The notes: generated by a model not told the origin, from the letters alone. Numbered from the stretch's first letter, positions 10,576 through 19,622 are shown. The stretch is DNA of 46,263 nt from Vibrio sp. 10N.286.49.B1 (GCF_002873335.1 NZ_MCUW01000043.1:1-46263), one strand, 5' to 3'. Program-made: numbers and translations.

Positions 10576-11010
10576 TTATTTTTTACCTTTGATCAACGGC
10601 AGATTTGCTTCGCTCCAAGCTGACAAACCATTTTTCAGAACATAAACCTGTTCAAAGCCGGATTTAGCCAGCAGGTTTGCACTTTCTTGTGCAGTTTGGC
10701 CGGTCTTACATACAACAATGATTGGGTCTGTTTTATGATTTTCAAGGCTAGGAATGGATTCTGCTTTGATATCAGACGGAAGCACATGAACTGAATCAGT
10801 AATGTGACCACGTTTGAAGTCATCTTTTGAACGAATGTCCACAACGACAGCATTATCACGGTTCATCATCTGAGTCACCTGAGCGGCGGAAATCTCTTTG
10901 TACGCTGCATTGGCAGACTTCACGAAGTTGGCAATCAGAGCAACAAAAAGTGCGGCCCAAACCACGGCCATGATCATATTTTGTTGAAAAAAATCTAAGT
11001 ACTCTTGCAT
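10576..11010 (-). CDS. yibN: Membrane-anchored rhodanese-like protein (YibN type)
   Basis: The 144-residue protein has one N-terminal membrane helix (about residues 12-30) and one rhodanese domain. The active-site cysteine is Cys101 in VVCKTGQTA, and VVDIRSKDDFKRGHI is the usual CH2A-like motif. It could carry sulfane sulfur on the cytoplasmic face of the inner membrane. Its place upstream of secB is the same as yibN in E. coli. The physiological substrate is not established by sequence. Confidence 0.9.
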   Translation of the reverse strand: MQEYLDFFQQNMIMAVVWAALFVALIANFVKSANAAYKEISAAQVTQMMNRDNAVVVDIRSKDDFKRGHITDSVHVLPSDIKAESIPSLENHKTDPIIVVCKTGQTAQESANLLAKSGFEQVYVLKNGLSAWSEANLPLIKGKK

Positions 11011-11393
11011 AGCTTGCGCTCTTAATTAGTTGAATATTAAATCAGACGAGGAGTATAACGGCTTAGCTGCCTTGTGGCGAGGGGGGAACATGTTTCGAAT
11101 AAATAATTGAGATCCCTATTTCGCTATTGGACTAATAGAAGAAAACAATTGGTCAATGCCCTTTGCTATCGGTTATTAATACATCAATATCAAAGGAATC
11201 ATGGACGTATTGGGTCTATGATTAGCTCACACTAAGCACAAATCCATGCAATTAACTTTCAAAAAACTGAAAACCAGCTACGGTAATCACAAACAATATT
11301 TGATCTGCCCCTACTGTTTTGGGTAAAAAGTGTAGTAAAATTACGCTAATTTGTTTTCAGTAAAGTTATTTAGAATTCAACGAGGTTATAACT
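11011..11393. other. 383-bp noncoding region upstream of gpmI
   Basis: No gene is visible. It separates divergent yibN and gpmI. A weak gpmI promoter candidate is TTGATC (11300-11305) with TAAAAA 18 nt downstream; a TAAAAT lies at 11336-11341 without a good -35. I found no strong hairpin. Confidence 0.5.
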
Positions 11394-12926
11394 ATGTCAG
11401 CTAAGAAGCCTATGGCTCTAGTCATTCTTGACGGTTGGGGATACCGTGAAGATAACGCAAGCAACGCTATCAACAACGCAAAAACACCCGTCATGGATGG
11501 TTTGTGGGAAAATAATCCACGCACCCTTATCTCTGCATCTGGCTTTGATGTTGGTCTTCCTGATGGCCAAATGGGTAACTCTGAAGTTGGCCATACCAAT
11601 ATCGGCGCAGGTCGTGTTGTGTATCAAGACCTAACTCGTATCACTAAATCTATCGCTGATGGTGAGTTCTCTCAAAACGAAACGCTTGTTGCCGCAATGG
11701 ATAAAGCCATCGCAGCAGACAAAGCCGTTCACATCATGGGCCTTATGTCTCCTGGTGGCGTTCACTCTCATGAAGACCATATTTATGCTGCTGTTCAAAT
11801 GGCGGCTGACCGTGGTGCTGAAAAAATCTACCTACATTGCTTCTTAGATGGCCGTGACACACCACCTCGCAGTGCAGAAAATTCTCTAAAACGCTTCGAA
11901 GCCCTGTTTGCTGAACTTGGTAAAGGTCGTGTGGCTTCGCTTGTTGGTCGCTATTACGCTATGGATCGTGATAACAACTGGGATCGCGTTGAAAAAGCCT
12001 ACGATCTGCTGACGGAAGCAAAGGGAGCTTTCACCTTTGATTCAGCGGTAGCTGGCTTAGAGGCTGCTTATGCTCGTGACGAAAACGATGAATTCGTGGC
12101 ACCAACAGAGCTTCGCGCTGAAGGTGAAGCATCTGCGGCAATTGAAGATGGTGACGCTGTTATCTTTATGAACTACCGTGCTGACCGCGCACGTGAGATC
12201 ACTCGCGCATTCGTTCCTGACTTTGACGGTTTTGAGCGCAGTACATTCCCAGCAGTTGATTTCGTCATGCTAACGCAATACGCCGCCAACATTCCGCTAC
12301 TTTGCGCTTTCCCACCAGCATCACTAGAGAACACTTACGGTGAGTGGCTGTCAAAAGAAGGGAAAACACAACTGCGTATCTCGGAAACTGAGAAATACGC
12401 ACACGTAACGTTCTTCTTCAATGGTGGCGTTGAGAATGAATTTGAAGGCGAAGAGCGTCAACTGGTTGCTTCTCCAAAGGTGGCGACTTACGACCTGCAA
12501 CCTGAGATGAGCTCTCAAGAGCTCACAGAGAAAATGGTTGCTGCAATTAAGTCCGGCAAATACGACACCATCATTTGTAACTACCCGAATGCTGATATGG
12601 TTGGCCATACCGGTGTTTACGAGGCAGCCGAGCAAGCTATTGAAGCGCTTGATGCCAGTGTCGGTCAAGTTGTTGCAGCGATCAAAGAAGTGGGCGGTCA
12701 AATGCTGATCACCGCTGACCATGGTAATGCAGAAATGATGGTTGATCCGGTAACGGGTGGTACGCATACCGCTCATACAAACCTTCCCGTCCCTCTCATT
12801 TACGTTGGCGACAAAGACGTTGAATTTAAAGAAGGCGGAAAGCTGTCGGATCTAGCACCAACCATGCTATCAATGACGGGCATGAACATCCCAGCAGAAA
12901 TGTCAGGCGACGTTTTAGTAAAGTAA
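11394..12926 (+). CDS. gpmI: Phosphoglycerate mutase, cofactor-independent
   Basis: This enzyme interconverts 3- and 2-phosphoglycerate in glycolysis and gluconeogenesis without 2,3-bisphosphoglycerate and needs Mn2+. It belongs to the alkaline phosphatase superfamily. The 510-residue protein starts with the metal-site motif [11 protein letters not shown] and carries the phosphoserine Ser63 in [24 protein letters not shown]-type residues appear as [10 protein letters not shown], with later metal ligands in [12 protein letters not shown] and [15 protein letters not shown] precedes the ATG at normal distance. envC follows, as in E. coli, but a strong terminator lies between them. Confidence 0.98.
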   Translation: MSAKKPMALVILDGWGYREDNASNAINNAKTPVMDGLWENNPRTLISASGFDVGLPDGQMGNSEVGHTNIGAGRVVYQDLTRITKSIADGEFSQNETLVAAMDKAIAADKAVHIMGLMSPGGVHSHEDHIYAAVQMAADRGAEKIYLHCFLDGRDTPPRSAENSLKRFEALFAELGKGRVASLVGRYYAMDRDNNWDRVEKAYDLLTEAKGAFTFDSAVAGLEAAYARDENDEFVAPTELRAEGEASAAIEDGDAVIFMNYRADRAREITRAFVPDFDGFERSTFPAVDFVMLTQYAANIPLLCAFPPASLENTYGEWLSKEGKTQLRISETEKYAHVTFFFNGGVENEFEGEERQLVASPKVATYDLQPEMSSQELTEKMVAAIKSGKYDTIICNYPNADMVGHTGVYEAAEQAIEALDASVGQVVAAIKEVGGQMLITADHGNAEMMVDPVTGGTHTAHTNLPVPLIYVGDKDVEFKEGGKLSDLAPTMLSMTGMNIPAEMSGDVLVK

Positions 12927-12942
12927 TGACACAAGTCTGATA

Positions 12943-12970
12943 AAACGCCGATGCCATTGCATCGGCGTTT
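12943..12970 (+). terminator. Terminator after gpmI
   Basis: AAACGCCGATG pairs with CATCGGCGTTT, followed by TT, 17 nt after the gpmI stop. It partly separates gpmI from envC. Confidence 0.9.
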
Positions 12971-13051
12971 TTGTATGCTTGCACCAATAATCGCTTTTCA
13001 ATACAGTAGTTAACTCAGACTAGCTTGATCTCTTCTATCAGCGGATACGAC

Positions 13052-14182
13052 ATGCACTCTAATCACAAGACGCGCCTTCACATCTTTCTTTCGACGCTAA
13101 CCTTAGGGTTAATTGCGGCGCTTACCCCAATGGACGGCAGCGCAAGCCAAAATGAACTCTCTGGTGTTAAGAGTGAGATAAAACGTCAACAACAAGATTT
13201 GAGTAAGCAGCAAAAAGAACTTGATAAACTGCAAAAATCGCTACGAGAGCAAGAGATTGGCATCTCGAATATAGAAAAAAACATTCAATCCACCACCTCA
13301 CAACTCACTGAAGCAAACCGTAACATTGAGTCGCTACACAAACGCGTCGCCGCACTCACTGAGCAAAAGAAAACACAGCAAAAAATTCTCGCGGAGTTAG
13401 TGCAAACCTATTACGTCACCAAACAAAACCGCAATAGCTCAGGCATGTTCAATAATGATTCCAGTGATGACAGAATCAGCCAATACTATCAACATCTTGC
13501 TACGGCAAGAGCCGAAACATTAGAACAGCTGTCTACCACTGAGTTGCAGTTATTGGAGAGTGAACGCGCCTTAGAACTAGAGCGCAATCAGATTGCTCAA
13601 CTATTGCAACAGCAAAAAGATACCCGCGATACATTAGCCAAAAATCAACGCAATAGAAAAAGCACCGTTGGCAAGATCCGTAACAGTATATCCAGTGATA
13701 AAACCTATCTCACCGAATTACAACGCAATGAAACTCGTCTTAAAGCGGAGATAGTCAAAGCAGCCAAACGTAATCAAGTGCCGATGGATGGATTAGCCAA
13801 ACAAAAAGGCAAACTGCCTTGGCCAACTAAAGGTGGTGTCTTACATAGCTTTGGCACAAAACAAGCCGGGCAAGCAAACTGGAAAGGGATGGTGATCGCC
13901 GCGTCTTATGGCACGCCTATCAAATCAGTGTATTCTGGAACAGTTGTCTTTGCTGATTATCTCAGAGGATATGGATTAGTCGTCCTCCTCGACCACGGGA
14001 AAGGTGACATGACACTCTATGGCTATAATCAAACCCTGCTAAAAAAAGAAGGCGATAAAGTCACTGCAGGTGAAACTATTGCTCTGGCAGGCGACACAGG
14101 TGGGCAGTCTAGATCCTCACTCTATTTCGAGATTAGAAGAAACAGCAAGGTTCAGAACCCAAAAAGCTGGCTAAAACGTTAA
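13052..14182 (+). CDS. envC: Murein hydrolase activator EnvC
   Basis: EnvC is a periplasmic divisome factor that activates AmiA/AmiB amidases through FtsEX. The 376-residue product has an N-terminal signal sequence, a long coiled coil (roughly residues 35-235, rich in Gln, Glu, Lys and Leu) and a C-terminal LytM (M23-like) domain from about residue 265. The LytM zinc ligands are degenerate: LYGYN replaces the HxH motif and LYFEIR replaces HFEIR, as expected of an activator rather than an enzyme. ATG 13052 with AGCGGA upstream is preferred over the TTG at 13025. It follows gpmI, as in E. coli. Confidence 0.93.
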   Translation: MHSNHKTRLHIFLSTLTLGLIAALTPMDGSASQNELSGVKSEIKRQQQDLSKQQKELDKLQKSLREQEIGISNIEKNIQSTTSQLTEANRNIESLHKRVAALTEQKKTQQKILAELVQTYYVTKQNRNSSGMFNNDSSDDRISQYYQHLATARAETLEQLSTTELQLLESERALELERNQIAQLLQQQKDTRDTLAKNQRNRKSTVGKIRNSISSDKTYLTELQRNETRLKAEIVKAAKRNQVPMDGLAKQKGKLPWPTKGGVLHSFGTKQAGQANWKGMVIAASYGTPIKSVYSGTVVFADYLRGYGLVVLLDHGKGDMTLYGYNQTLLKKEGDKVTAGETIALAGDTGGQSRSSLYFEIRRNSKVQNPKSWLKR

Positions 14183-14278
14183 CCTTGGGTTCTTCGGTGT
14201 GGCGATGAGTTCGTCGTTTATCGCGGCAGTATTATCAATGATGACGGGACTACCATGTGTTACGACGACGCTATTATA

Positions 14279-14308
14279 ACGTCGCAGCTATTATTATTGC
14301 AGCGACGT
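14279..14308. terminator. Possible hairpin between convergent envC and DHH gene
   Basis: ACGTCGC pairs with GCGACGT around a loop rich in TATT. There is no clean T-tract, so its role as terminator is uncertain. Confidence 0.35.
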
Positions 14309-14336
14309 ATTACTTAAGTGACGTATTACAGTGAAG

Positions 14337-15314
14337 TTATGATTGATATTGTTTCAATGCTGCCTCTATTAGCGCAGGAATGAATGCTTGGGGTAATTGA
14401 TTAATGCCTCCGGCCGCTTCTCGCCCTCCCCCTGATACAAACAAGCTGCAAATGGCCGCCGCTCCCTGCTTATTATCAAGCGGGGCTCGTACTGAGACGG
14501 TATAGCACAATTCCCCATCAACATCACCGGACTCACGTGCCACGAGGGTAATGTGCGCGCGTGATGTCGTTTCATTGGCAAGGCGGTTGATAAAGGTCCC
14601 TGACATCCTTCTTGCCGCGGCGGTTGCCGGCAATTCGATAACCTGAAGCACAGGTGATTCAAATAATATCGTCGCCTCATTAACGGCGCCCTCATCGTGC
14701 CGGAATGCCGCCAACAAAGCGTAGTATGGTGAGTCACGGTCAGTGCGGCATTCAAATGGGTTGGAATAATGCAACAACGCTTGATACAGATCGACCGGGG
14801 AGAAATGCAAGTCGTCTAACTTTTCCCCATAGCCGTTGTAGTTGATCAAGGTACCAAACTCACGAAGAAAATCACGGTCAATGCGAGTGAGGTTCTCTAT
14901 GTCAGCCAAGCCTTCGGCACTGGCAATCATATTGTCCCCATACGCCGCCGTAATGGCCCACAACCGATGCTGACCTTCAAGCAATTGATCGACAATTAAG
15001 GCTGTGCACGTATTAGCATCCAAATTAATATGACTAGTGAGAAGTGGGGATTGCGGAGGAGACGTCGCCTTATGATGATCGATATAGGTGACAGGGATAG
15101 AATGTGCCAATAATGACGCCAATGCCTCGTGGTTTTTATCCATCGAAACGTCCAGCACCGTCACCGTACTCACCAGCGCTAGCGGGACTCGTTCAAGCAA
15201 AGCAATATCTCGCTTAATACCTGATACTAGCTCACTGTGCTTCGGCTCAGATAAACGCAACTGCAACAGCGCAATGATGCCATCTGCATCGCCATTAAAA
15301 ACATCGTAATGCAT
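14337..15314 (-). CDS. DHH-family phosphoesterase
   Basis: The 325-residue protein has the DHH-superfamily metal motifs in order: FNGDADGI near the N-terminus (motif I), VLDVSMDKNHEAL (motif II), YIDHHKAT (the DHH motif III) and GDNM/DIENLTRID further on. The C-terminal Gly-rich FVSGGGREAAGG is like a DHHA1 domain, with Arg-Glu in place of the usual His. DHH proteins include nanoRNases, c-di-AMP phosphodiesterases, RecJ and polyphosphatases; the substrate here cannot be assigned. GGATAGGAA precedes the ATG. The upstream minus-strand gene encodes a TetR regulator, but an 11-bp hairpin lies between them. Confidence 0.85.
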   Translation of the reverse strand: MHYDVFNGDADGIIALLQLRLSEPKHSELVSGIKRDIALLERVPLALVSTVTVLDVSMDKNHEALASLLAHSIPVTYIDHHKATSPPQSPLLTSHINLDANTCTALIVDQLLEGQHRLWAITAAYGDNMIASAEGLADIENLTRIDRDFLREFGTLINYNGYGEKLDDLHFSPVDLYQALLHYSNPFECRTDRDSPYYALLAAFRHDEGAVNEATILFESPVLQVIELPATAAARRMSGTFINRLANETTSRAHITLVARESGDVDGELCYTVSVRAPLDNKQGAAAICSLFVSGGGREAAGGINQLPQAFIPALIEAALKQYQS

Positions 15315-15354
15315 TTCCTATCCTTGTTTGCGGCGGTGTTCGAGCACCCAATAG

Positions 15355-15387
15355 CAACAAACCCTACTGGGAGAGCAGGGTTTGTTG
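15355..15387. repeat. Perfect 11-bp inverted repeat between TetR and DHH genes
   Basis: CAACAAACCCT pairs perfectly with AGGGTTTGTTG around an 11-nt loop, just before the DHH gene start. No T-tract follows on the minus strand, so it may be an operator, leader structure or weak terminator. Confidence 0.6.
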
Positions 15388-15437
15388 AAATACGAATTCG
15401 CTATATGACATGCCTATCACCGGATGAAAGCGGCAAA

Positions 15438-16082
15438 CTAATCCTTGCTTTGCCCCATCATTTTGACACCATCTTCAAGCAAAGAGAGTTGCTCTTGCCC
15501 TTTCAAGGTCGCCACCGGTTTAACCACATTGATCATCTGTAGCATACCTTGTTGAATAACTTCTTCGGTAATCTTGGTTTTGGGTGACATTGCCGATTGA
15601 TAGCTCAGCCAGCCAACCGCAATCATATGCAATGTTGTGACGAGTGATTTCAAATCTTTATCCGTTAAACTTAACAGTTCAAAATCGACAAATGCGCGAA
15701 GTATATTCACAAGGTTACCTTGAAGTCGTTCTTGAACCTCAATGTACTCATCATGCAGCTTGACGTCTCGCTGCAGAATTTCAGGCAGATTTGAGTAGAA
15801 AAAACGGTATTTCCACATCAGGGTGAAAATCGAATCAAGATAATGCTTCAGCAGTGCCAAGCTTTCTTGTTGACCTTGGACCGGGGTAAATCGCTCGATG
15901 AGCTCTTGAGAATAAAGCGTAAAGATATCGCGAACAATCTCTTGCTTATTACTAAAGTGATAATACAGGTTACCTGGACTAATCTCGATATGAGCAGCAA
16001 TATGGTTGGTCGTAACGTTACGCTCACCATCTGAGTTAAAGAGCTCTAAGGCGGCATACACTATTTTATCGCGTGTTTTCAT
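15438..16082 (-). CDS. TetR/AcrR-family transcriptional regulator
   Basis: The 214-residue protein starts with a TetR N-terminal HTH: TRDKIVYAALELFNSDGERNVTTNHIAAHIEISPGNLYYHF, with the typical YYHFSNKQEI end of the recognition region (residues about 35-50). The C-terminal domain is all-helical with many aromatic residues (WKYRFFYSNLPEIL), like the group of TetR proteins with the TetR_C bacterial domain found in Vibrio and Pseudomonas. The ligand and targets are unknown. It is followed by the DHH gene on the same strand and may regulate itself or that gene. Confidence 0.88.
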   Translation of the reverse strand: MKTRDKIVYAALELFNSDGERNVTTNHIAAHIEISPGNLYYHFSNKQEIVRDIFTLYSQELIERFTPVQGQQESLALLKHYLDSIFTLMWKYRFFYSNLPEILQRDVKLHDEYIEVQERLQGNLVNILRAFVDFELLSLTDKDLKSLVTTLHMIAVGWLSYQSAMSPKTKITEEVIQQGMLQMINVVKPVATLKGQEQLSLLEDGVKMMGQSKD

Positions 16083-16182
16083 TCTTACTGATCCTTTGCC
16101 TGTTTAGCGCTAGTATACGTGTTCAACTTGTGAGCGAAAGCGCGAGATACCAATAGTCTGACTGGTTAGACCAACTTAATAC

Positions 16183-16213
16183 AAAAAAAGCACTCAACGA
16201 GGAGTGCTTTTTA
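16183..16213 (-). terminator. Terminator of zapB
   Basis: GCACTC pairs with GAGTGC, with an A-run to the left (T-tract on the minus strand) and TTTTT to the right. It lies about 20 nt after the zapB stop. Confidence 0.85.
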
Positions 16214-16234
16214 GAAATCAGGGGGAACTGACGC

Positions 16235-16477
16235 TTATTCTACTTCGTCCATTTTACCAAGTAGATTGCGAATGCGTTCTTGCCACTGCGTGTGTTCACG
16301 CTGCATCACTTCTGCTTTTTGCTCAAGTTCTTCACGGCCGTTACGCAATTCTTCTGCTTGGCTAGTCAGTTGAACTTTTTCTTCTTTCAACTCTTCAACT
16401 TCCATTTGAAGAAGAGCGATAGTGTCCACTGCAGTTTGAATTTTTGCTTCTAGTTGTTCCAGTACTTCAAAAGACAT
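16235..16477 (-). CDS. zapB: Cell division protein ZapB
   Basis: ZapB is a small coiled-coil protein that sits inside the Z ring, binds ZapA and links the ring to the Ter region through MatP. The 80-residue product starts [34 protein letters not shown] and is one continuous coiled coil with heptads of Leu/Ile/Val and many Glu, Lys and Gln residues. Length and start match E. coli ZapB. In E. coli it lies beside glpFKX; here it diverges from glpX. Confidence 0.95.
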   Translation of the reverse strand: MSFEVLEQLEAKIQTAVDTIALLQMEVEELKEEKVQLTSQAEELRNGREELEQKAEVMQREHTQWQERIRNLLGKMDEVE

Positions 16478-16814
16478 CTCAGCCTACCTTGTTAAATTCT
16501 TATGTAATGAAATAGCTTCATTCTACGTTGCTCCATTCTACTCAGCCTCGAGAAGATAGACACGCCCTATATTGCAGATTTTTCACTATTCGGTCAAAAA
16601 AACACCGTAAACACACAAAAGCAAGAAATAAACCGTATCGAATACGAGGCGAACCTCCTTATCTCGCAGCGCCTAGGTAAGCTGATCGATAAAAAATCAG
16701 ATTAAGTCGTCAAGGTTTTGCGCAGCATCAAACAAAAAAGCAAACGTTTCCTTCTTGGTATGTTAAAATCCGCGCCGTAAATCCTTTTGTCAATTTTCAT
16801 CTATTGGAGTCAAT
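16478..16814. other. 337-bp divergent control region zapB/glpX
   Basis: No gene is visible. The right end holds the probable glpX promoter and an overlapping LacI-family-like operator (separate entries). A small palindrome CGTAT-CGA-ATACG lies near 16632-16644. Confidence 0.5.
16738..16769 (+). promoter_or_regulatory. glpX extended -10 promoter with LacI-family-like operator
   Basis: TGTTAAAAT at 16761-16769 is an extended -10 (TGN plus TAAAAT). AAGCAAACGTTTCCTT at 16738-16753 covers the -35 position and resembles PurR/Cra-type operators, which share a central AAACGTTT. A repressor bound there would block RNA polymerase. Which factor binds cannot be told from the site alone. Confidence 0.5.
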
Positions 16815-17822
16815 ATGAAGCGCGATTTAGCGATGGCTTTTTCACGAGTTACCGAAGGTGCCGCACTGGCCGGATACAAATGGTTAGGACGCGGAGATAA
16901 AAACGCGGCCGACGGCGCGGCAGTTGAGGTAATGCGTACCCTACTGAACAAAACCGACATCAGTGGTGAAATTGTTATTGGTGAAGGTGAAATTGATGAT
17001 GCTCCAATGCTCTTTATTGGTGAGCAAGTCGGTATTGGTGGCGATGCGGTTGATATCGCAGTAGACCCAATCGAAGGTACTCGTATGACGGCAATGGGGC
17101 AATCGAATGCATTAGCCGTACTCGCCGCTGGTGAGAAAGGTAGTTTCTTAAAAGCACCAGACATGTACATGGAAAAATTGGTGGTGGGTCCTGGCGCAAA
17201 AGGTGCAATCGACCTAGATTTACCGCTAACTGATAACCTAAAAAACATCGCGGCTGCGTTAGGAAAATCTCTCGATACCTTAGTCGTCACGACATTGGCA
17301 AAACCACGACATGATAATGTCATTGCAGAAATGCAAGCTATGGGTGTTCGTGTCTTCGCTGTGCCCGATGGTGATGTTGCTGCATCTATCCTTACTTGTA
17401 TGCCTGATAGCGAAGTAGACGTCATGTACTGTATTGGTGGCGCACCAGAAGGCGTCGTGTCTGCCGCCGTCATTCGCGCACTCGATGGTGACATGCATGC
17501 TCGTTTACTGCCTCGCCATGAAGTGAAAGGCGATAACGAAGAAAACCGTCAAGCCGGTGAGTTGGAACTTGAACGTTGTAAAGAAATGGGCGTAAAAGCC
17601 AATGTATTACTTCGCATGGAAGACATGGCCCGCAGTGACAATGTTGTCTTCTCGGCAACCGGGATCACTAAAGGTGATCTACTGGAAGGTATTACCCGTC
17701 AAGGCAACATCGCCACCACGGAAACACTATTGATTCGCGGCCGCTGTCGTACCATTCGCCGCATCAAATCTATTCACTACCTAGAGCGTAAAGATCCAGA
17801 AATCAGAGGTATTATCCTCTAA
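16815..17822 (+). CDS. glpX: Fructose-1,6-bisphosphatase, class II
   Basis: GlpX hydrolyses fructose 1,6-bisphosphate to fructose 6-phosphate in gluconeogenesis, with Mn2+ and Li+-sensitive chemistry. The 335-residue protein has GRGDKNAADGAAV near residue 25, VIGEGEIDDAPML (metal ligands around Glu57), and the signature VDPIEGTRM with Asp84 and Glu87. Length matches E. coli GlpX. GGAG sits 6 nt before the ATG. It is not linked to glpF or glpK here. A strong terminator follows. Confidence 0.97.
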   Translation: MKRDLAMAFSRVTEGAALAGYKWLGRGDKNAADGAAVEVMRTLLNKTDISGEIVIGEGEIDDAPMLFIGEQVGIGGDAVDIAVDPIEGTRMTAMGQSNALAVLAAGEKGSFLKAPDMYMEKLVVGPGAKGAIDLDLPLTDNLKNIAAALGKSLDTLVVTTLAKPRHDNVIAEMQAMGVRVFAVPDGDVAASILTCMPDSEVDVMYCIGGAPEGVVSAAVIRALDGDMHARLLPRHEVKGDNEENRQAGELELERCKEMGVKANVLLRMEDMARSDNVVFSATGITKGDLLEGITRQGNIATTETLLIRGRCRTIRRIKSIHYLERKDPEIRGIIL

Positions 17823-17840
17823 TTTCGTTAACTCGAGATG

Positions 17841-17868
17841 AAAAAACGCTGCTACGGCAGCGTTTTTT
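17841..17868 (+). terminator. Terminator of glpX
   Basis: AAAAAACGCTGC pairs with GCAGCGTTTTTT around a short loop 18 nt after the stop codon. Confidence 0.92.
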
Positions 17869-17969
17869 GTTGCTACCTTTACGATAGTAAATAATTTGCT
17901 TTATAAAGCTTATCGGCCATAATAGCCACAAACTTCACCTATCATTTGCCTCGAGTAACCGGATCAAAC

Positions 17970-18587
17970 ATGAAAGCCACTGACCACATCATCGATATCA
18001 TCAAACGCGAAGGCGCGGTCACGGCCAAGCAGGTGGCGCTTCGACTTTCCATCACGACAATGGGGGCAAGACAACACCTGCAGTCATTGGAAAGTGAAGG
18101 ATTTCTTCGTTTTGAAGACATAAAAGTTAAGGTTGGGCGCCCCAACCGCCACTGGTTATTAACGCGCAAAGGCCATGCAAACTTTTCCGATAGGCATGCG
18201 GATCTCACCATCCAATTCATTGATGCAATAGAGAATGTATTCGGCGTAGAAGGTGTTCATAAAGTCGCTAAAGAACGTGAGTTAACCACGCTTGCCAACT
18301 ATCAAAGTCACTTGATGGGATTGCAGGGTCTTGAACAAAAACTCATCCGGTTAGCTGAATTACGTGAACAAGATGGGTATATGGCTGAGTATCAGAAATG
18401 CGATGAAGGCTTTATTCTTATCGAGAATCACTGCCCTATTTGTCAAGCCGCCACACGCTGTGAGGCACTCTGTCAATCCGAGATTAATGTTTTTCAAGCA
18501 TTAATGGGGGATACCGTTCAGGTCGAACGTGATGAACACATAGTTGCGGGAGCACGGCGCTGTGTATATCGGTTCATCGAGCACTAA
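17970..18587 (+). CDS. Winged-helix regulator with C-terminal cysteine cluster (COG2345-like)
   Basis: The 205-residue product has an N-terminal winged-helix domain (DHIIDIIKREGAVTAKQVALRLSIT, then GARQHLQSLESEGFLR and a wing with KVGRPNRHW, about residues 4-62). The C-terminal half holds Cys144, Cys155, Cys158, Cys164, Cys168 and Cys198, with CPIC-x5-C-x3-C in the middle. This layout resembles COG2345 regulators, which include the [4Fe-4S] protein SufR, so metal or Fe-S sensing is plausible, though the spacing is not that of cyanobacterial SufR. ATG 17970 with GGAT upstream is preferred over the TTG at 17946. No suf or isc genes are nearby. Confidence 0.8.
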   Translation: MKATDHIIDIIKREGAVTAKQVALRLSITTMGARQHLQSLESEGFLRFEDIKVKVGRPNRHWLLTRKGHANFSDRHADLTIQFIDAIENVFGVEGVHKVAKERELTTLANYQSHLMGLQGLEQKLIRLAELREQDGYMAEYQKCDEGFILIENHCPICQAATRCEALCQSEINVFQALMGDTVQVERDEHIVAGARRCVYRFIEH

Positions 18588-18802
18588 CGTCCTTACCTAG
18601 AGTCACATCGCGTTGTCTTAACACTTTATTGCTAACACGCCAAAGCGTTAGTTTACGGTTCATTCACATGCCGGAGCCTTGTCTTATAATTGAGATAAGC
18701 GCGATTAAAAATGTGACTTCCATCAAAAACGCCTAACCTCTTTAAATGTGCTAGCGCTTGTTCTCAGACAAGGGCAATGCTTGATCTAGATGAGGATGAA
18801 AC

Positions 18803-19132
18803 ATGGCTATTTCACAAACGCTACCTTCTTTCGATGAACTCGCCGAGATGGCAAAGCACCATCCAGAGCAACTAAGCCAGTTACGCCAGACTCTATGCCA
18901 AGACCTAATTAATTCATGCTCAGAAGAGATGCAGCCTAGATTGCAAGCTCAGCAAACTCATATCGAACGGATTCTTAAACGAGCCAGTAACCCCATTCAT
19001 GCCAACATACTCCTGCGACAAGAACTGTATCGTCAGCTTTCAACATTCTCAAAAGCGCTAAATGGTGACCTGCCCAGCCATAACCGTAAAGCAACGGTTC
19101 TGACCTTTGTGAGTCGCGAAGAATGGCGTTAA
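18803..19132 (+). CDS. DUF3135 family protein
   Basis: This is a 109-residue soluble, mostly helical protein starting MAISQTLPSFDELAEMAKHHPEQL, which I recognise as the DUF3135 family of Vibrio and relatives. There is no signal peptide or membrane segment. GAGGAT precedes the ATG. It stands alone between the cysteine-rich regulator and a convergent DUF805 gene. No function is known to me. Confidence 0.8.
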   Translation: MAISQTLPSFDELAEMAKHHPEQLSQLRQTLCQDLINSCSEEMQPRLQAQQTHIERILKRASNPIHANILLRQELYRQLSTFSKALNGDLPSHNRKATVLTFVSREEWR

Positions 19133-19151
19133 AGTAAACCACAGCGATAAA

Positions 19152-19173
19152 AAAGGAAGCCTGCGCTTCCTTT
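19152..19173. terminator. Bidirectional terminator DUF3135/DUF805
   Basis: AAAGGAAGC pairs perfectly with GCTTCCTTT around CTGC between two convergent genes, with A-rich left and T-containing right flanks. Confidence 0.85.
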
Positions 19174-19196
19174 CATATTTCATCATCGAGTAAGGA

Positions 19197-19622
19197 TCAT
19201 TTGGGTTCAGCCCCAAACCGATTCTCGCCAGGGGTGCCTTTGAGAAAACCACACTCGACTAGAATCCACAATCCACACCCAATCGCCGCAAAAGAAATAA
19301 CACTTTGTACCAACGATGGTTCAGCTGCCGTCGCTGGATCGAGCGTAGGTAAGCTTAGGCGTCCAATCACTAAAGGGATGTTGAGCAATAACCACCAGCT
19401 TGATTTATCTCTATCATGCCAACGCTTGGCGGTGATGAGCAAATCGGGGATAAGAATAATGAGTAAAAAGAGCGGTAATAAAATAGACATAGCAGCAGGA
19501 AATAGAATATTCATGCCCTGTGCAAACACCATAATTCCTAGGTAATAGCAGACATTCCATACCCAAAAGGTCTTACGTCCAACTCGTCCTTCTGACGAAA
19601 ACAACAGTGATTTAAACGACAT
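19197..19622 (-). CDS. DUF805 family inner-membrane protein
   Basis: The 141-residue protein begins with the DUF805 hallmark of a short GRVGRKTFWVWN segment, followed by four hydrophobic helices. LLITAKRWHDRDKSSWW between helices 2 and 3 is the most conserved family block, and the C-terminal GTPGENRFG is the other hallmark. E. coli relatives are YhaH and YhaI. ATG 19622 is used because the codon before it is TTG. It overlaps no gene and lies 14 bp after the CHMI-like gene on the same strand, so they are probably co-transcribed. Role unknown. Confidence 0.88.
   Translation of the reverse strand: MSFKSLLFSSEGRVGRKTFWVWNVCYYLGIMVFAQGMNILFPAAMSILLPLFLLIILIPDLLITAKRWHDRDKSSWWLLLNIPLVIGRLSLPTLDPATAAEPSLVQSVISFAAIGCGLWILVECGFLKGTPGENRFGAEPK

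Noticed and set aside
12351..12776. 141-codon minus-strand frame inside gpmI
   Set aside because: It is antisense to conserved GpmI motifs and has no family features.
13052..14182. EnvC as an active LytM peptidase
   Set aside because: The HxH-equivalent position reads LYGYN and the last motif LYFEIR, so zinc ligands are missing; the protein is an activator.
16790..17494. Long minus-strand reading frame opposite glpX
   Set aside because: It is fully antisense to a clear GlpX gene and its product is low-complexity (Ser, Pro, Ala, Thr-rich), as expected of a shadow frame.
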